The notes below the pieces were generated by a model. That model saw nothing but the letters and a program-made list of their open reading frames with translations. It was not told the origin of the DNA and made no database searches. Of a DNA stretch of 20,694 bases, positions 1 through 6,272 are shown piece after piece; position 1 is the first letter of the stretch, and each line of letters begins with the position of its first letter. Position numbers and translations under genes: made by a program. The stretch covers positions 1-20,694 of the forward strand of contig DCBQ01000007.1 of NCBI GenBank assembly GCA_002313515.1. The letters run 5' to 3'. This DNA comes from Candidatus Saccharibacteria bacterium UBA1103 (lineage in GTDB: Bacteria > Patescibacteriota > Saccharimonadia > Saccharimonadales > Saccharimonadaceae).

Positions 1-1050
<1,050 letters not shown>

Positions 1051-1227
1051 TTATGTCTTGATTCGAATTGTAACACCTCGGTGTGACGTTTCGAATCAAG
1101 TAGACTGAATTGGTAGTCGAGTTTTTAACTCGAACGTCAAACCTGCACAATAATTTACGGTTTGAATATAACATCGATTGCACCAGAATGGGTGTCGATG
1201 TGAGTTTCTCTAACAGGGAGGCTAACA
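1051..1227 (+). other. 23S-5S internal transcribed spacer with three hairpins
   Basis: The spacer between the rRNAs contains no tRNA. It can fold into three consecutive stems. The first is an 11-bp perfect inverted repeat (CTTGATTCGAA at 1057-1067 with TTCGAATCAAG at 1090-1100) enclosing a smaller ACAC-CTCG-GTGT hairpin. The second pairs TCAAACC near 1137 with GGTTTGA near 1159. The third is CATCGA..CACC with GGTG..TCGATG at about 1172-1200. These are probably rRNA processing signals; that role is inferred from position. Confidence 0.7.
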
Positions 1228-1333
1228 TCGGTGCCCATGGCACGGAGGTCACACCTGTTCCCATTCCGACCACAGAAGTTAAGCTCCGTCGCGGCGAAAA
1301 TATTGCGAGAGTGAGAAGATAGCACGGTGCCGA
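1228..1333 (+). rRNA. rrf: 5S rRNA (short, about 106 nt)
   Basis: Recognised from ACACCTG..CCCATTCCGA..ACAGAAGTTAAGC at 1251-1283 and GCGAGAGTGAG at 1304-1314. The ends are set by helix I: TCGGTGCC at 1228-1235 pairs fully with GGTGCCGA at 1326-1333, with two G-U pairs. It is about 10-14 nt shorter than the usual 116-120 nt. The missing part is the helix IV hairpin: only about 11 nt separate the helix III/loop A side from the GCGAGAGT strand of loop E. It lies downstream of 23S in the normal operon order and is followed at once by a terminator. Confidence 0.93.
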
Positions 1334-1342
1334 ATTATCACT

Positions 1343-1367
1343 AAGCCATCCGAAAGGGTGGCTTTTT
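1343..1367 (+). terminator. rRNA operon terminator
   Basis: A 9-bp stem (AAGCCATCC at 1343-1351 with GGGTGGCTT at 1356-1364, one G-U pair), a GAAA tetraloop, and a T-tract at 1363-1367. It follows the 5S gene by about 10 nt. Confidence 0.9.
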
Positions 1368-1382
1368 GAGTGCAATTAAAGT

Positions 1383-1435
1383 CCCGCCCCATCAGTGTGC
1401 GGGCAAGCTGTGGCGTTAGCCACGCTGGGTGGGGC
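1383..1435. other. GC-rich dyad region between rRNA terminator and DUF4186 promoter
   Basis: Nested inverted repeats: GTGGC-GTTA-GCCAC near 1410-1422, enclosed by GCCCCATC near 1385 and GGGTGGGGC at 1427-1435, with an alternative CCCGC/GCGGG pairing (1383-1387 with 1399-1403). It lies upstream of the likely transcription start of the next gene, so it is probably not a leader of that gene. It may be a second terminator element of the rRNA operon or an intergenic palindromic repeat. Confidence 0.4.
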
Positions 1436-1441
1436 TTGTAC

Positions 1442-1452
1442 TACAATATAAT
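1442..1452 (+). promoter_or_regulatory. Promoter -10 of DUF4186 gene (leaderless)
   Basis: TACAAT at 1442-1447 overlaps TATAAT at 1447-1452, directly before the ATG at 1454. With TACAAT as -10, transcription would begin at or next to the A of the start codon. No Shine-Dalgarno sequence precedes the ATG and no good -35 is visible. Confidence 0.55.
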
Positions 1453-1453
1453 T

Positions 1454-1822
1454 ATGACAGACATAGAATATGCAAATCAAATGCTCGAAAGGTTATCCAA
1501 ATCAAAATTCCGTAGTAGCTTTTCGATTAAACCTAAGGATCAGGAATACTACAACAAAAAGGGCAGGGATATAATCGCAAGGCATGCCTACGAATTGTTA
1601 CGCGATCGAGTAGGGCCGGCCGAACCACATAATGACGGTAAGCAAACCCCATATCGTGGACATCCTGTCTTTACGGCGCAGCATGCCACGGCGACTTGCT
1701 GTCGCGGTTGTATTGAAAAATGGCATCATATTCCTAAACACCGTCTATTGACCGAACCGGAATTACAGCGCCTATCCATTCTGGTCATGACCTGGATTGA
1801 TCACCAAATGGCGCAGAAATAG
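1454..1822 (+). CDS. DUF4186 family protein
   Basis: A 122-aa protein of unknown function. It matches my memory of the DUF4186 family through its core: KDQEYYNKKG, then PAEPHNDGKQTPYRGHPVF, then QHATATCCRGCIEKWHHIPK, then a C-terminal helix ending in MTWIDHQ. The CCRGC cysteines and nearby histidines suggest a possible metal site, which is an inference. The start chosen is ATG 1454. The same frame stays open up to a GTG at 1370, but that segment lies in the rRNA terminator and the GC-rich dyad, and a -10 box sits immediately before 1454. The gene is monocistronic, between the rRNA operon and the surface locus, with no recognisable functional link to either. Confidence 0.85.
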   Translation: MTDIEYANQMLERLSKSKFRSSFSIKPKDQEYYNKKGRDIIARHAYELLRDRVGPAEPHNDGKQTPYRGHPVFTAQHATATCCRGCIEKWHHIPKHRLLTEPELQRLSILVMTWIDHQMAQK

Positions 1823-1833
1823 CCATTAGCCTA

Positions 1834-1861
1834 TTGCATTTTTATACGGTCTTGATATAAT
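1834..1861 (+). promoter_or_regulatory. Promoter of first WxL-like gene
   Basis: -35 TTGCAT at 1834-1839, a 16-nt spacer, and extended -10 TGA-TATAAT (TATAAT at 1856-1861). The expected start near 1868 gives a leader of about 38 nt carrying a strong Shine-Dalgarno AAGGAGG at 1895-1901. Confidence 0.75.
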
Positions 1862-1905
1862 ATAAACATATTAGATACAGGCTAAATAAACAAAAAGGAG
1901 GATGC

Positions 1906-2451
1906 ATGAAAATTGTAAGGGGGCTGCCGTTCTTAGCGATGGGAGGTGCAACACTGGGGATCGTTGGTGCAGCTGCATTGGTGCCAGCCGTAAACGCTGC
2001 TACTGATCAAGAGCAGCATATTAGCGTGTCGGTTTCCTCTAGTCTGGGTGTAACCGCCGATCAGAATGTCAATATTGGCTTGGGCGCAAATGCTGTCAAT
2101 CTAGATACTTCAACTAACGTGAATGTTGTAAACAATAATGCAAAGGGATACACACTGACTATGACTAATGCATCGGATAACAATGCTCTAACTAGTGCTA
2201 GTACTGGATCGTCAATTTCGTCGACCGACGGTGCGCCAGCAGCAGGTAATACCAAGTGGGCTGTTAGTATTGATAACGGCACGACATGGAAGGCCGCTCC
2301 AACTACGAAGACGCCTGTTACCGTTGGAAGCAACAGTTCGCCAGATGGAGGGACGCATGCGGTAAAGTTCGGTGTATCAACATCGGCTACGACCACCGCC
2401 GCAGATGACTACACTGCTACATTGAGCTATAACGTAACTGTCAATCAGTAA
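1906..2451 (+). CDS. Secreted WxL-like surface protein, paralog 1
   Basis: A 181-aa exported protein. It has an N-terminal signal peptide of about 31 residues (MKIVRGLPFLAMG, then hydrophobic, with cleavage after VNA). The mature part is beta-rich, poor in charge, lacks cysteine and is rich in N, T, S and A. Its layout resembles Firmicutes WxL domains: a first motif NNNAKGYTLTM (about 76-86), a middle KWAV, and a C-terminal DDYTATLSYNVTV. Tyr replaces the Trp of each canonical WxL motif. Known WxL proteins bind peptidoglycan non-covalently; the same role here is inferred. Start ATG 1906 has SD AAGGAGG 4 nt upstream. It is probably cotranscribed with the paralog 36 nt downstream, which shares both signal peptide and leader sequence. 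Assignment to the WxL superfamily is tentative. Confidence 0.75.
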   Translation: MKIVRGLPFLAMGGATLGIVGAAALVPAVNAATDQEQHISVSVSSSLGVTADQNVNIGLGANAVNLDTSTNVNVVNNNAKGYTLTMTNASDNNALTSASTGSSISSTDGAPAAGNTKWAVSIDNGTTWKAAPTTKTPVTVGSNSSPDGGTHAVKFGVSTSATTTAADDYTATLSYNVTVNQ

Positions 2452-2487
2452 TAAAACAAATATACTTTTTAAACAAAAAGGAGACAA

Positions 2488-3087
2488 ATGAAAGAGATTA
2501 AGGGATTACCCTTTCTAGCTGTTGCTGGATTATTGTTGGGCGTAATTGGCCTGACTTTATTGCAACCAGTAGCCAGTGCCGCTGATACTGCTGCACAAAC
2601 CGTACAGGTAACTATTAGCCCAATACTAAGCGTGTCAATCGATGACAATAAGACCAATCTGTCTACATCTTTGGGCGCTGGTGCAGCCAAGACTGACGAT
2701 GAGGAGTTGCGATCTACGATTCGTGTTACGAATAACAATGCCAATGGATATACACTAACGATGAACGCCAAAGATGACAACACGGCTATGAACGGTGCAA
2801 GCTCGGGAGCATCAATTCCGAGTACAGCTGACGGCGCGGCGCCTAGTGCGGGTAAATCAAGCTGGGGTGTACGTTTTGGGGCAACCAACGATGTAGCTCA
2901 AGCGGCGACCTGGAAGGCAATTCCCGCTGCGGCTAATAAGTTAGCTATATCTAGCAATGATACTTCTGCAGGTGGATCGGCTGTTGTGCAATACGGTGTT
3001 GGCATTACTAATAACCAGGCAGCCGATACGTATACGGGTAGCGTGGTATACAATGTTACGGTTAATGCCGCTGGTGGTGGCAATTAA
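2488..3087 (+). CDS. Secreted WxL-like surface protein, paralog 2
   Basis: A 199-aa paralog of the preceding gene. The signal peptide MKEIKGLPFLAVAGLLLG ends in ASA (cleavage near residue 31). The same motifs follow in order: QTVQVTI near the mature N-terminus, TNNNANGYTLTM, a SIPSTADG..AGKSSWGV segment, TWKAIP, then YGVGITNN and DTYTGSVVYNVTV at the C-terminus. The leader AAACAAAAAGGAG before the ATG is nearly identical to that of paralog 1, which suggests tandem duplication including the ribosome-binding site. No promoter is needed in the 36-nt gap. A terminator follows at 3120. Function is inferred: a surface-layer or peptidoglycan-binding subunit of a Csc-like complex. Confidence 0.75.
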   Translation: MKEIKGLPFLAVAGLLLGVIGLTLLQPVASAADTAAQTVQVTISPILSVSIDDNKTNLSTSLGAGAAKTDDEELRSTIRVTNNNANGYTLTMNAKDDNTAMNGASSGASIPSTADGAAPSAGKSSWGVRFGATNDVAQAATWKAIPAAANKLAISSNDTSAGGSAVVQYGVGITNNQAADTYTGSVVYNVTVNAAGGGN

Positions 3088-3119
3088 TTCTCAGATCTAC
3101 TTTACTTGGATAAATTCTT

Positions 3120-3151
3120 ATCTCTCACTGATCATGTGGTGGGAGATTTTT
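3120..3151 (+). terminator. Terminator of paralog 1-2 operon
   Basis: Stem ATCTCTCAC (3120-3128) with GTGGGAGAT (3139-3147), 9 bp with one G-U pair, a 10-nt loop, followed by T5 at 3147-3151. Confidence 0.8.
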
Positions 3152-3211
3152 GGCTAGGTAGAGCGCATAAAATAAATGCTACATTAATACAAATCGGCTT
3201 CTATTTTTGTG

Positions 3212-3224
3212 ATGTAAATTACAT
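3212..3224. repeat. 13-bp dyad at the left edge of the IS
   Basis: ATGTAA-A-TTACAT is a near-continuous palindrome 8 bp outside the proposed left IS end. It could be an operator half-site pair or an insertion target feature. Nothing else supports a function. Confidence 0.3.
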
Positions 3225-3289
3225 ACATAAATGTTGCACAGTTCACACACATTCTGGATTTTAGGCTAAGTAAATTAGACCAAACTAAA

Positions 3290-3349
3290 AGCAGATTTCC
3301 GTTAAAATATTTAAGTGAAAACATTAATATTTCAGAAAGGAAATCTGCT
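3290..3349 (+). promoter_or_regulatory. Inverted repeat masking the transposase ribosome-binding site
   Basis: AGCAGATTTCC (3290-3300) is a perfect 11-bp inverted match to GGAAATCTGCT (3339-3349). An inner AAATATT/AATATTT pair extends the fold. The right arm covers part of the Shine-Dalgarno (AAAGGA, 3336-3341) and ends 2 nt before the ATG. A weak -35/-10 pair (TTAAAA at 3302, TAATAT at 3325) lies in the loop. A native transcript would then lack the left arm, while readthrough RNA would fold and hide the ribosome-binding site. Confidence 0.6.
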
Positions 3350-3351
3350 AT

Positions 3352-3618
3352 ATGGCATTGTATCTAAAATGGTTTAGTTTTGCTAGTGTCATTAAGAATC
3401 TAGACTACAGCAACAAACATACATCTAAACTACGTAATGAAGTAGAAGTTAATCGTCGTATTGATGCGCTAAAGTTCTGGGAAGAATTCGGTATTAAAGC
3501 AGCCATAGCCCATGCTAAGGCCAGCCGTTCTACTCTATACAATTGGCGTAAGGCTCTGGGGGGATTCTCGGAAGCTCGACCGTATGGGTCGAGCTTCCCT
3601 AAGCGCCTTAGATCCTAA
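3352..3618 (+). CDS. IS transposase, frame 1: helix-turn-helix part (orfA)
   Basis: First segment of the transposase. The start ATG 3352 follows AAAGGA at 3336-3341. The useful part is residues 1-69 and contains a helix-turn-helix region (FWEEFGIKAAIAHAKASRST, then LYNWRKAL), typical of the DNA-binding N-terminus of IS3/IS481 transposases. After a G6 run at 3558-3563 this frame drifts into unrelated residues and stops at 3616. The homologous continuation is in the +1 frame. Either the full enzyme needs a +1 frameshift here, or one G has been gained by mutation or assembly error. Confidence 0.75.
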   Translation: MALYLKWFSFASVIKNLDYSNKHTSKLRNEVEVNRRIDALKFWEEFGIKAAIAHAKASRSTLYNWRKALGGFSEARPYGSSFPKRLRS

Positions 3619-3904
3619 GAGCACTAGACCAATACGTTGCCGCTCAGCTCATTGGGATAAATATGTATTAGACTTCATTGAAGATCACAAGAGTGAATAT
3701 GCCAACGAAGGTCGCCGGGCTGTATATGAATCTCTAAGGCGTCATCTAACGAAGATAAACCAATTGGACAAACTAGTTAGCGAATCCACAGTTGGGCGTA
3801 TGCTAAAGTGGCTTAAGTACATGGGCAGAATAAGGGAACAAGCAAGGCTATCTCTTAACGCTAAGACTGGTAAGCTACACCAGGTTGTTAAGAGAAAAGA
3901 TTAA
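3512..3904 (+). CDS. IS transposase, frame 2: linker / HTH-21-like part
   Basis: Middle segment. Homologous sequence begins just after the G6 run (GDSRKLDRMGRASLSALDPK, then STRPIRC) and runs to VVKRKD, stopping with TAA at 3902. It contains a second helical region (WDKYVLDFIEDHKSEYANEG, then STVGRMLKWLKYMG) comparable to the linker helices before the integrase core. Residues before about codon 17 are only a shadow of the first frame, so it has no sensible start of its own. A second +1 shift at an AAAAG run (3895-3899) would join it to the catalytic segment. Confidence 0.65.
   Translation: MLRPAVLLYTIGVRLWGDSRKLDRMGRASLSALDPKSTRPIRCRSAHWDKYVLDFIEDHKSEYANEGRRAVYESLRRHLTKINQLDKLVSESTVGRMLKWLKYMGRIREQARLSLNAKTGKLHQVVKRKD
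3558..3598 (+). promoter_or_regulatory. Candidate frameshift site 1: G6 run plus 12-bp hairpin
   Basis: GGGGGG at 3558-3563 is followed, after a 6-nt spacer, by a perfect 12-bp stem (GGAAGCTCGACC 3570-3581 with GGTCGAGCTTCC 3587-3598, 5-nt loop). The coding frame changes by +1 exactly here. Slippery run, short spacer and strong hairpin form the layout of programmed recoding sites, but a +1 shift is not the usual -1 of IS3 elements. Confidence 0.5.
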
Positions 3905-4460
3905 GCGGCTCCGCCGCGCTAATCTACCCTTTAAGGTCAAACATCCTGGCGATCTGGTCCAGATTGACGGTATTGAAGGTCATTCCTACGGCAAGCACTA
4001 CTACGTCATTAACGCCATAGACTATGTATCCAGAAGAGTAGTATCCGAGGTCTTTCGCAACAAGACTACTGCTAATACTGCTAAGTTCCTAGCTGAACTA
4101 CCAGAACGCATGGGATTCAGTATTAAAGCTATCCAAACAGACAACGGTAGTGAATACTTAGCTAAGTTTCATGAAAGAGCTGAAGCAATGGGCATTGCCC
4201 ATTGCTTCAATTACGTTAAGAAACCCATCTACAATGATATGGTAGAGCGATTTAACCGCACCCTAAAAGAAGCTTTGTTTAATGATGAAGTATTCTTTGA
4301 GTCGCTATCTAGTGACCTAGATTACGCCAACCAGCATATTAGCCAGTACTTAAACTACTACAACAATGAGCGCTCGCATACTAGCCTAAATTACCAGACA
4401 CCAACCGAATTTCTGGTACAATACTTTCAACGGGATTCTGTCCAATATGTATTGAACTAA
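3885..4460 (+). CDS. IS transposase, frame 3: rve DDE catalytic core
   Basis: The integrase/transposase catalytic domain, intact in one frame (191 codons from a TTG). Catalytic residues are D28 in LVQIDGI, D86 in QTDNGSEY and E121 in NDMVERFNRT, with 34 residues between the last two, close to the DD(35)E rule for IS3/IS481/retroviral integrases. The C-terminal YYNNERSHTSLNYQTP signature is typical. True homology begins around KRLRRANLPF, directly after the second frameshift site. The TTG is not preceded by a clear Shine-Dalgarno, so independent translation is doubtful. The absence of other stops or indels suggests recent arrival or selection for function. Confidence 0.85.
   Translation: MLREKIKRLRRANLPFKVKHPGDLVQIDGIEGHSYGKHYYVINAIDYVSRRVVSEVFRNKTTANTAKFLAELPERMGFSIKAIQTDNGSEYLAKFHERAEAMGIAHCFNYVKKPIYNDMVERFNRTLKEALFNDEVFFESLSSDLDYANQHISQYLNYYNNERSHTSLNYQTPTEFLVQYFQRDSVQYVLN
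3895..3917 (+). promoter_or_regulatory. Candidate frameshift site 2: AAAAG plus GC hairpin
   Basis: AAAAG at 3895-3899, a 5-nt spacer, then GCGGC-TCC-GCCGC (3905-3917). Moving one base forward lets the same lysine tRNA re-pair from AAA to AAG, avoids the TAA at 3902 and enters the catalytic frame. Confidence 0.4.
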
Positions 4461-4470
4461 TACAAAATGT

Positions 4471-4499
4471 TTGCGCTAATTTAGAAAAGCGTATATAAT
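4471..4499 (+). promoter_or_regulatory. Promoter of third WxL-like gene
   Basis: -35 TTGCGC at 4471-4476, a 17-nt spacer, and -10 TATAAT at 4494-4499. The predicted start near 4506 coincides with the base of a leader hairpin. Confidence 0.75.
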
Positions 4500-4506
4500 T
4501 GTAGTA

Positions 4507-4528
4507 ATTGGTGGTGGAGGCCACCAAT
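4507..4528 (+). promoter_or_regulatory. 5'-terminal leader hairpin of third WxL-like mRNA
   Basis: ATTGGTGG (4507-4514) pairs perfectly with CCACCAAT (4521-4528). The 6-nt loop TGGAGG carries a Shine-Dalgarno-like GGAGG. The stem would begin within a base or two of the predicted mRNA 5' end, as in known 5' stabilising hairpins. The real SD (AAGGAGG) lies further on, near 4551. Confidence 0.6.
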
Positions 4529-4562
4529 AAATAAACACAATAAAATTAACAAGGAGGAAACA

Positions 4563-5147
4563 ATGAAAGTTGTTAAAGGTCTGCCTTTCCTAGCTATGGG
4601 CGTTTTAACCTTGGGTCTAGTTGGTGCTACCGTCTTGACGCCATATGCTAGTGCTATTAACCAGACCGTTACAGTTACTGTTGATGGTGGTCTGTCTATC
4701 GGCGGTGATAACGGTTCAGTTGGCAAGGATTTAGCTAGTGCTACGGCACGGCTAGGTGCTAACGCAAAGGAGGATACCAATAGCGTCAACGTCTATGCTG
4801 CTAGTAACGATACCGGTTTTAACATCAACATTGAGGATGCTGACGACAACACTAATCTAGTTAAGCCAGCTGATGCTAACGCTCATACCGAAGAGGCTAC
4901 TATTCCAACTAGCGCCAACGTCGCTGCGGGTACGGCTGCTTGGGGCTGGCGTGCGGGTGATGACGATACTAAACTAGGTGCCGCAGCTTACAATGCTGTT
5001 CCTGCTAAGGGTAAAGCAGTTGCTATTGCCAGCAGCAATGGTTCTGGCGAAAAGAACGTTAAGCTAGGCTATGGCGTTTCCACCAGTCCGACTACTGCAA
5101 AAGGTAACTATACCGACACAGTAGTTCTGACTGCTGTTGCTAAATAG
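4563..5147 (+). CDS. Secreted WxL-like surface protein, paralog 3
   Basis: A 194-aa secreted protein, the most diverged of the three paralogs. The signal peptide MKVVKGLPFLAMGVLTLG (cleavage after ASA, near residue 31) is almost the same as in paralog 1. The mature protein keeps the pattern: QTVTVTVDGGLSI, then TGFNINIEDADDNTNL in place of GYTLTM, TIPTSANVAAGTAAWGW, AYNAVP, then GYGVSTSPTTAKGNYTDTVV. It is richer in Asp, Glu and Ala than its relatives. SD AAGGAGG precedes ATG 4563. It has its own promoter and leader hairpin and ends at a strong terminator, so it is expressed separately from paralogs 1-2. Function is inferred as a surface subunit. Confidence 0.75.
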   Translation: MKVVKGLPFLAMGVLTLGLVGATVLTPYASAINQTVTVTVDGGLSIGGDNGSVGKDLASATARLGANAKEDTNSVNVYAASNDTGFNINIEDADDNTNLVKPADANAHTEEATIPTSANVAAGTAAWGWRAGDDDTKLGAAAYNAVPAKGKAVAIASSNGSGEKNVKLGYGVSTSPTTAKGNYTDTVVLTAVAK

Positions 5148-5174
5148 TATAAGCACAGTAGTAAATACACATAT

Positions 5175-5200
5175 AATCCGCTCCACTGGGGCGGATTTTT
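5175..5200 (+). terminator. Terminator after third WxL-like gene
   Basis: AATCCGCTCC (5175-5184) pairs with GGGGCGGATT (5188-5197), 10 bp with one G-U pair, loop ACT, then T5. Confidence 0.88.
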
Positions 5201-5216
5201 ATTGCGTAGTGGCTTG

Positions 5217-5225
5217 TGATACAAT
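5217..5225 (+). promoter_or_regulatory. Extended -10 promoter of the DUF916-like gene
   Basis: TGA-TACAAT at 5217-5225 with no well-spaced -35. The expected start near 5232 gives a leader of about 29 nt with SD AAAGGA at 5248-5253, 7 nt before the ATG. Confidence 0.65.
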
Positions 5226-5260
5226 ATGCATAAGCAAGAAAAGAGAGAAAGGAAGAGTAG

Positions 5261-6253
5261 ATGAATTTGCTTAAGAGAATCGGTGCTTTATCTGTGCTTT
5301 TGCCAGCATTCGCTTTTGCGCTAGTTGTTGCTGCTTTGTTTGGTAACAAAGTCAGTGCGGAGGATGCGCAATATGGTGCAGGTGTAACAATCTCACCAGC
5401 TATTAACAGTGTAGAGTTGGCGCCAGGTGAAACCTACAAGGGCGAAATGAAGGTCACCAACAATTCGAAGATTGCTATGTCCTACGAAATATCGACTGGC
5501 AACTACACAATTGTAAATAATGACTATAGCGCACCCAATTACGAGAAGTCGGGCAAGTATAGCTTAATGAAGGACTGGACAACTGCTACCCCTAAAACGT
5601 TAAATAACTTGCAGCCAGGCGAATCTCGCACAGTGACTTATATTATTAAAGTTCCTTCAAATCCGCCAGCTGGCACGCAGTATGCGACGGTTTTTGCTAG
5701 TACTATTAACAATGAGAAGCTAAAAACTACCGGTATCCAGTCGATTGCACGTGCTGGCCTGGTTGTAACGGCCAATATGAAGGGCGGTAAAACGGTTGAT
5801 CGCGTAACTATCCTAGACCAGAATATTCCGGGCTACCAGCCAGCTGCACCGTTAACTAGTACTTTCAAGGTGAAGAACGAAGGTAATATTGCTGCATCAA
5901 CTACCTACAGTATGAAGATCACCTCATGGCTTAATGGTCGTACTGTATATGAGGATAAGTCTATTAGCTCTGGAGTGTACCCAGAGACTACGCGTGCCTT
6001 TGACCTCAAGTGGGAGGACTCGCGCATTGGCATCTACAATGTAGAACAGAAGGTTAAAGTTAACGGCCGGGACTATTCGATCAAGAAGGTTGTAGTGGCA
6101 ATACCAATCTGGATAATCATTCTGGTGATTCTAGCGATTGTCTGCATGATTGTGTTTACGATTATTAACGTTAAGGCTGCACATGACGCTAAGAATGGCA
6201 ACAAGGCTAAGTCTACAGCTAAGAAATCGTCACGTCGTACTACTAAGCGGTAA
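5261..6253 (+). CDS. DUF916 / WxL-interacting-like membrane protein
   Basis: A 330-aa membrane-anchored surface protein. It has a signal peptide (residues 1-33, ending VSA), two extracellular beta-sandwich regions (about 40-170 and 190-275), one transmembrane helix at about 279-302, and a Lys/Arg-rich cytoplasmic tail. The first region shows the DUF916 pattern: ISPAINSVELAPGETYKGEM, KVTNNSKIAMSYEIS, LQPGESRTVTYIIKVPSNPP, then GTQYATVFAST. The second begins STFKVKNEGNI. In Firmicutes such proteins (WxLIP, CscA) are made with WxL proteins and help hold them at the surface. Its position between three WxL-like genes and an APNTG protein fits that role. It forms an operon with the next gene (19-nt gap). 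The family call rests on pattern recognition and was not searched. Confidence 0.75.
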   Translation: MNLLKRIGALSVLLPAFAFALVVAALFGNKVSAEDAQYGAGVTISPAINSVELAPGETYKGEMKVTNNSKIAMSYEISTGNYTIVNNDYSAPNYEKSGKYSLMKDWTTATPKTLNNLQPGESRTVTYIIKVPSNPPAGTQYATVFASTINNEKLKTTGIQSIARAGLVVTANMKGGKTVDRVTILDQNIPGYQPAAPLTSTFKVKNEGNIAASTTYSMKITSWLNGRTVYEDKSISSGVYPETTRAFDLKWEDSRIGIYNVEQKVKVNGRDYSIKKVVVAIPIWIIILVILAIVCMIVFTIINVKAAHDAKNGNKAKSTAKKSSRRTTKR

Positions 6254-6272
6254 TAAGCAATAGGATATAGTT

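Larger units (their letters stand above)
3232..4447 (+). mobile_element. IS3/IS481-like insertion sequence
   Basis: An element of about 1.2 kb carrying a DDE transposase, lying between two paralogous surface genes. Proposed terminal inverted repeats are TGTTGCACAG (3232-3241) and CTGTCCAATA (4438-4447), matching at 8 of 10 positions after reverse complementing. The right repeat would overlap the last codons of the transposase, which is seen in some elements. No convincing short target duplication abuts these ends. A 9-bp direct repeat TAATACAAA at 3185-3193 and 4458-4466 brackets the element more widely and could be the true target duplication or chance. Boundaries are therefore approximate. 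Confidence 0.55.

Noticed and set aside
1370..1453. Upstream GTG start extending the DUF4186 protein by 28 residues
   Set aside because: The extension runs through the terminator and GC-rich dyad, has no family similarity, and a -10 box lies right before ATG 1454.
2061..3083. Long antisense frames opposite the WxL-like genes
   Set aside because: They mirror the codon bias of the sense genes and have no starts with SDs or family patterns.
1906..3087. Type IV pilin-like identity for the GLPFLA N-termini
   Set aside because: The N-terminus lacks the prepilin G|F-x4-E pattern and has a conventional AxA-type signal peptidase site near residue 31.
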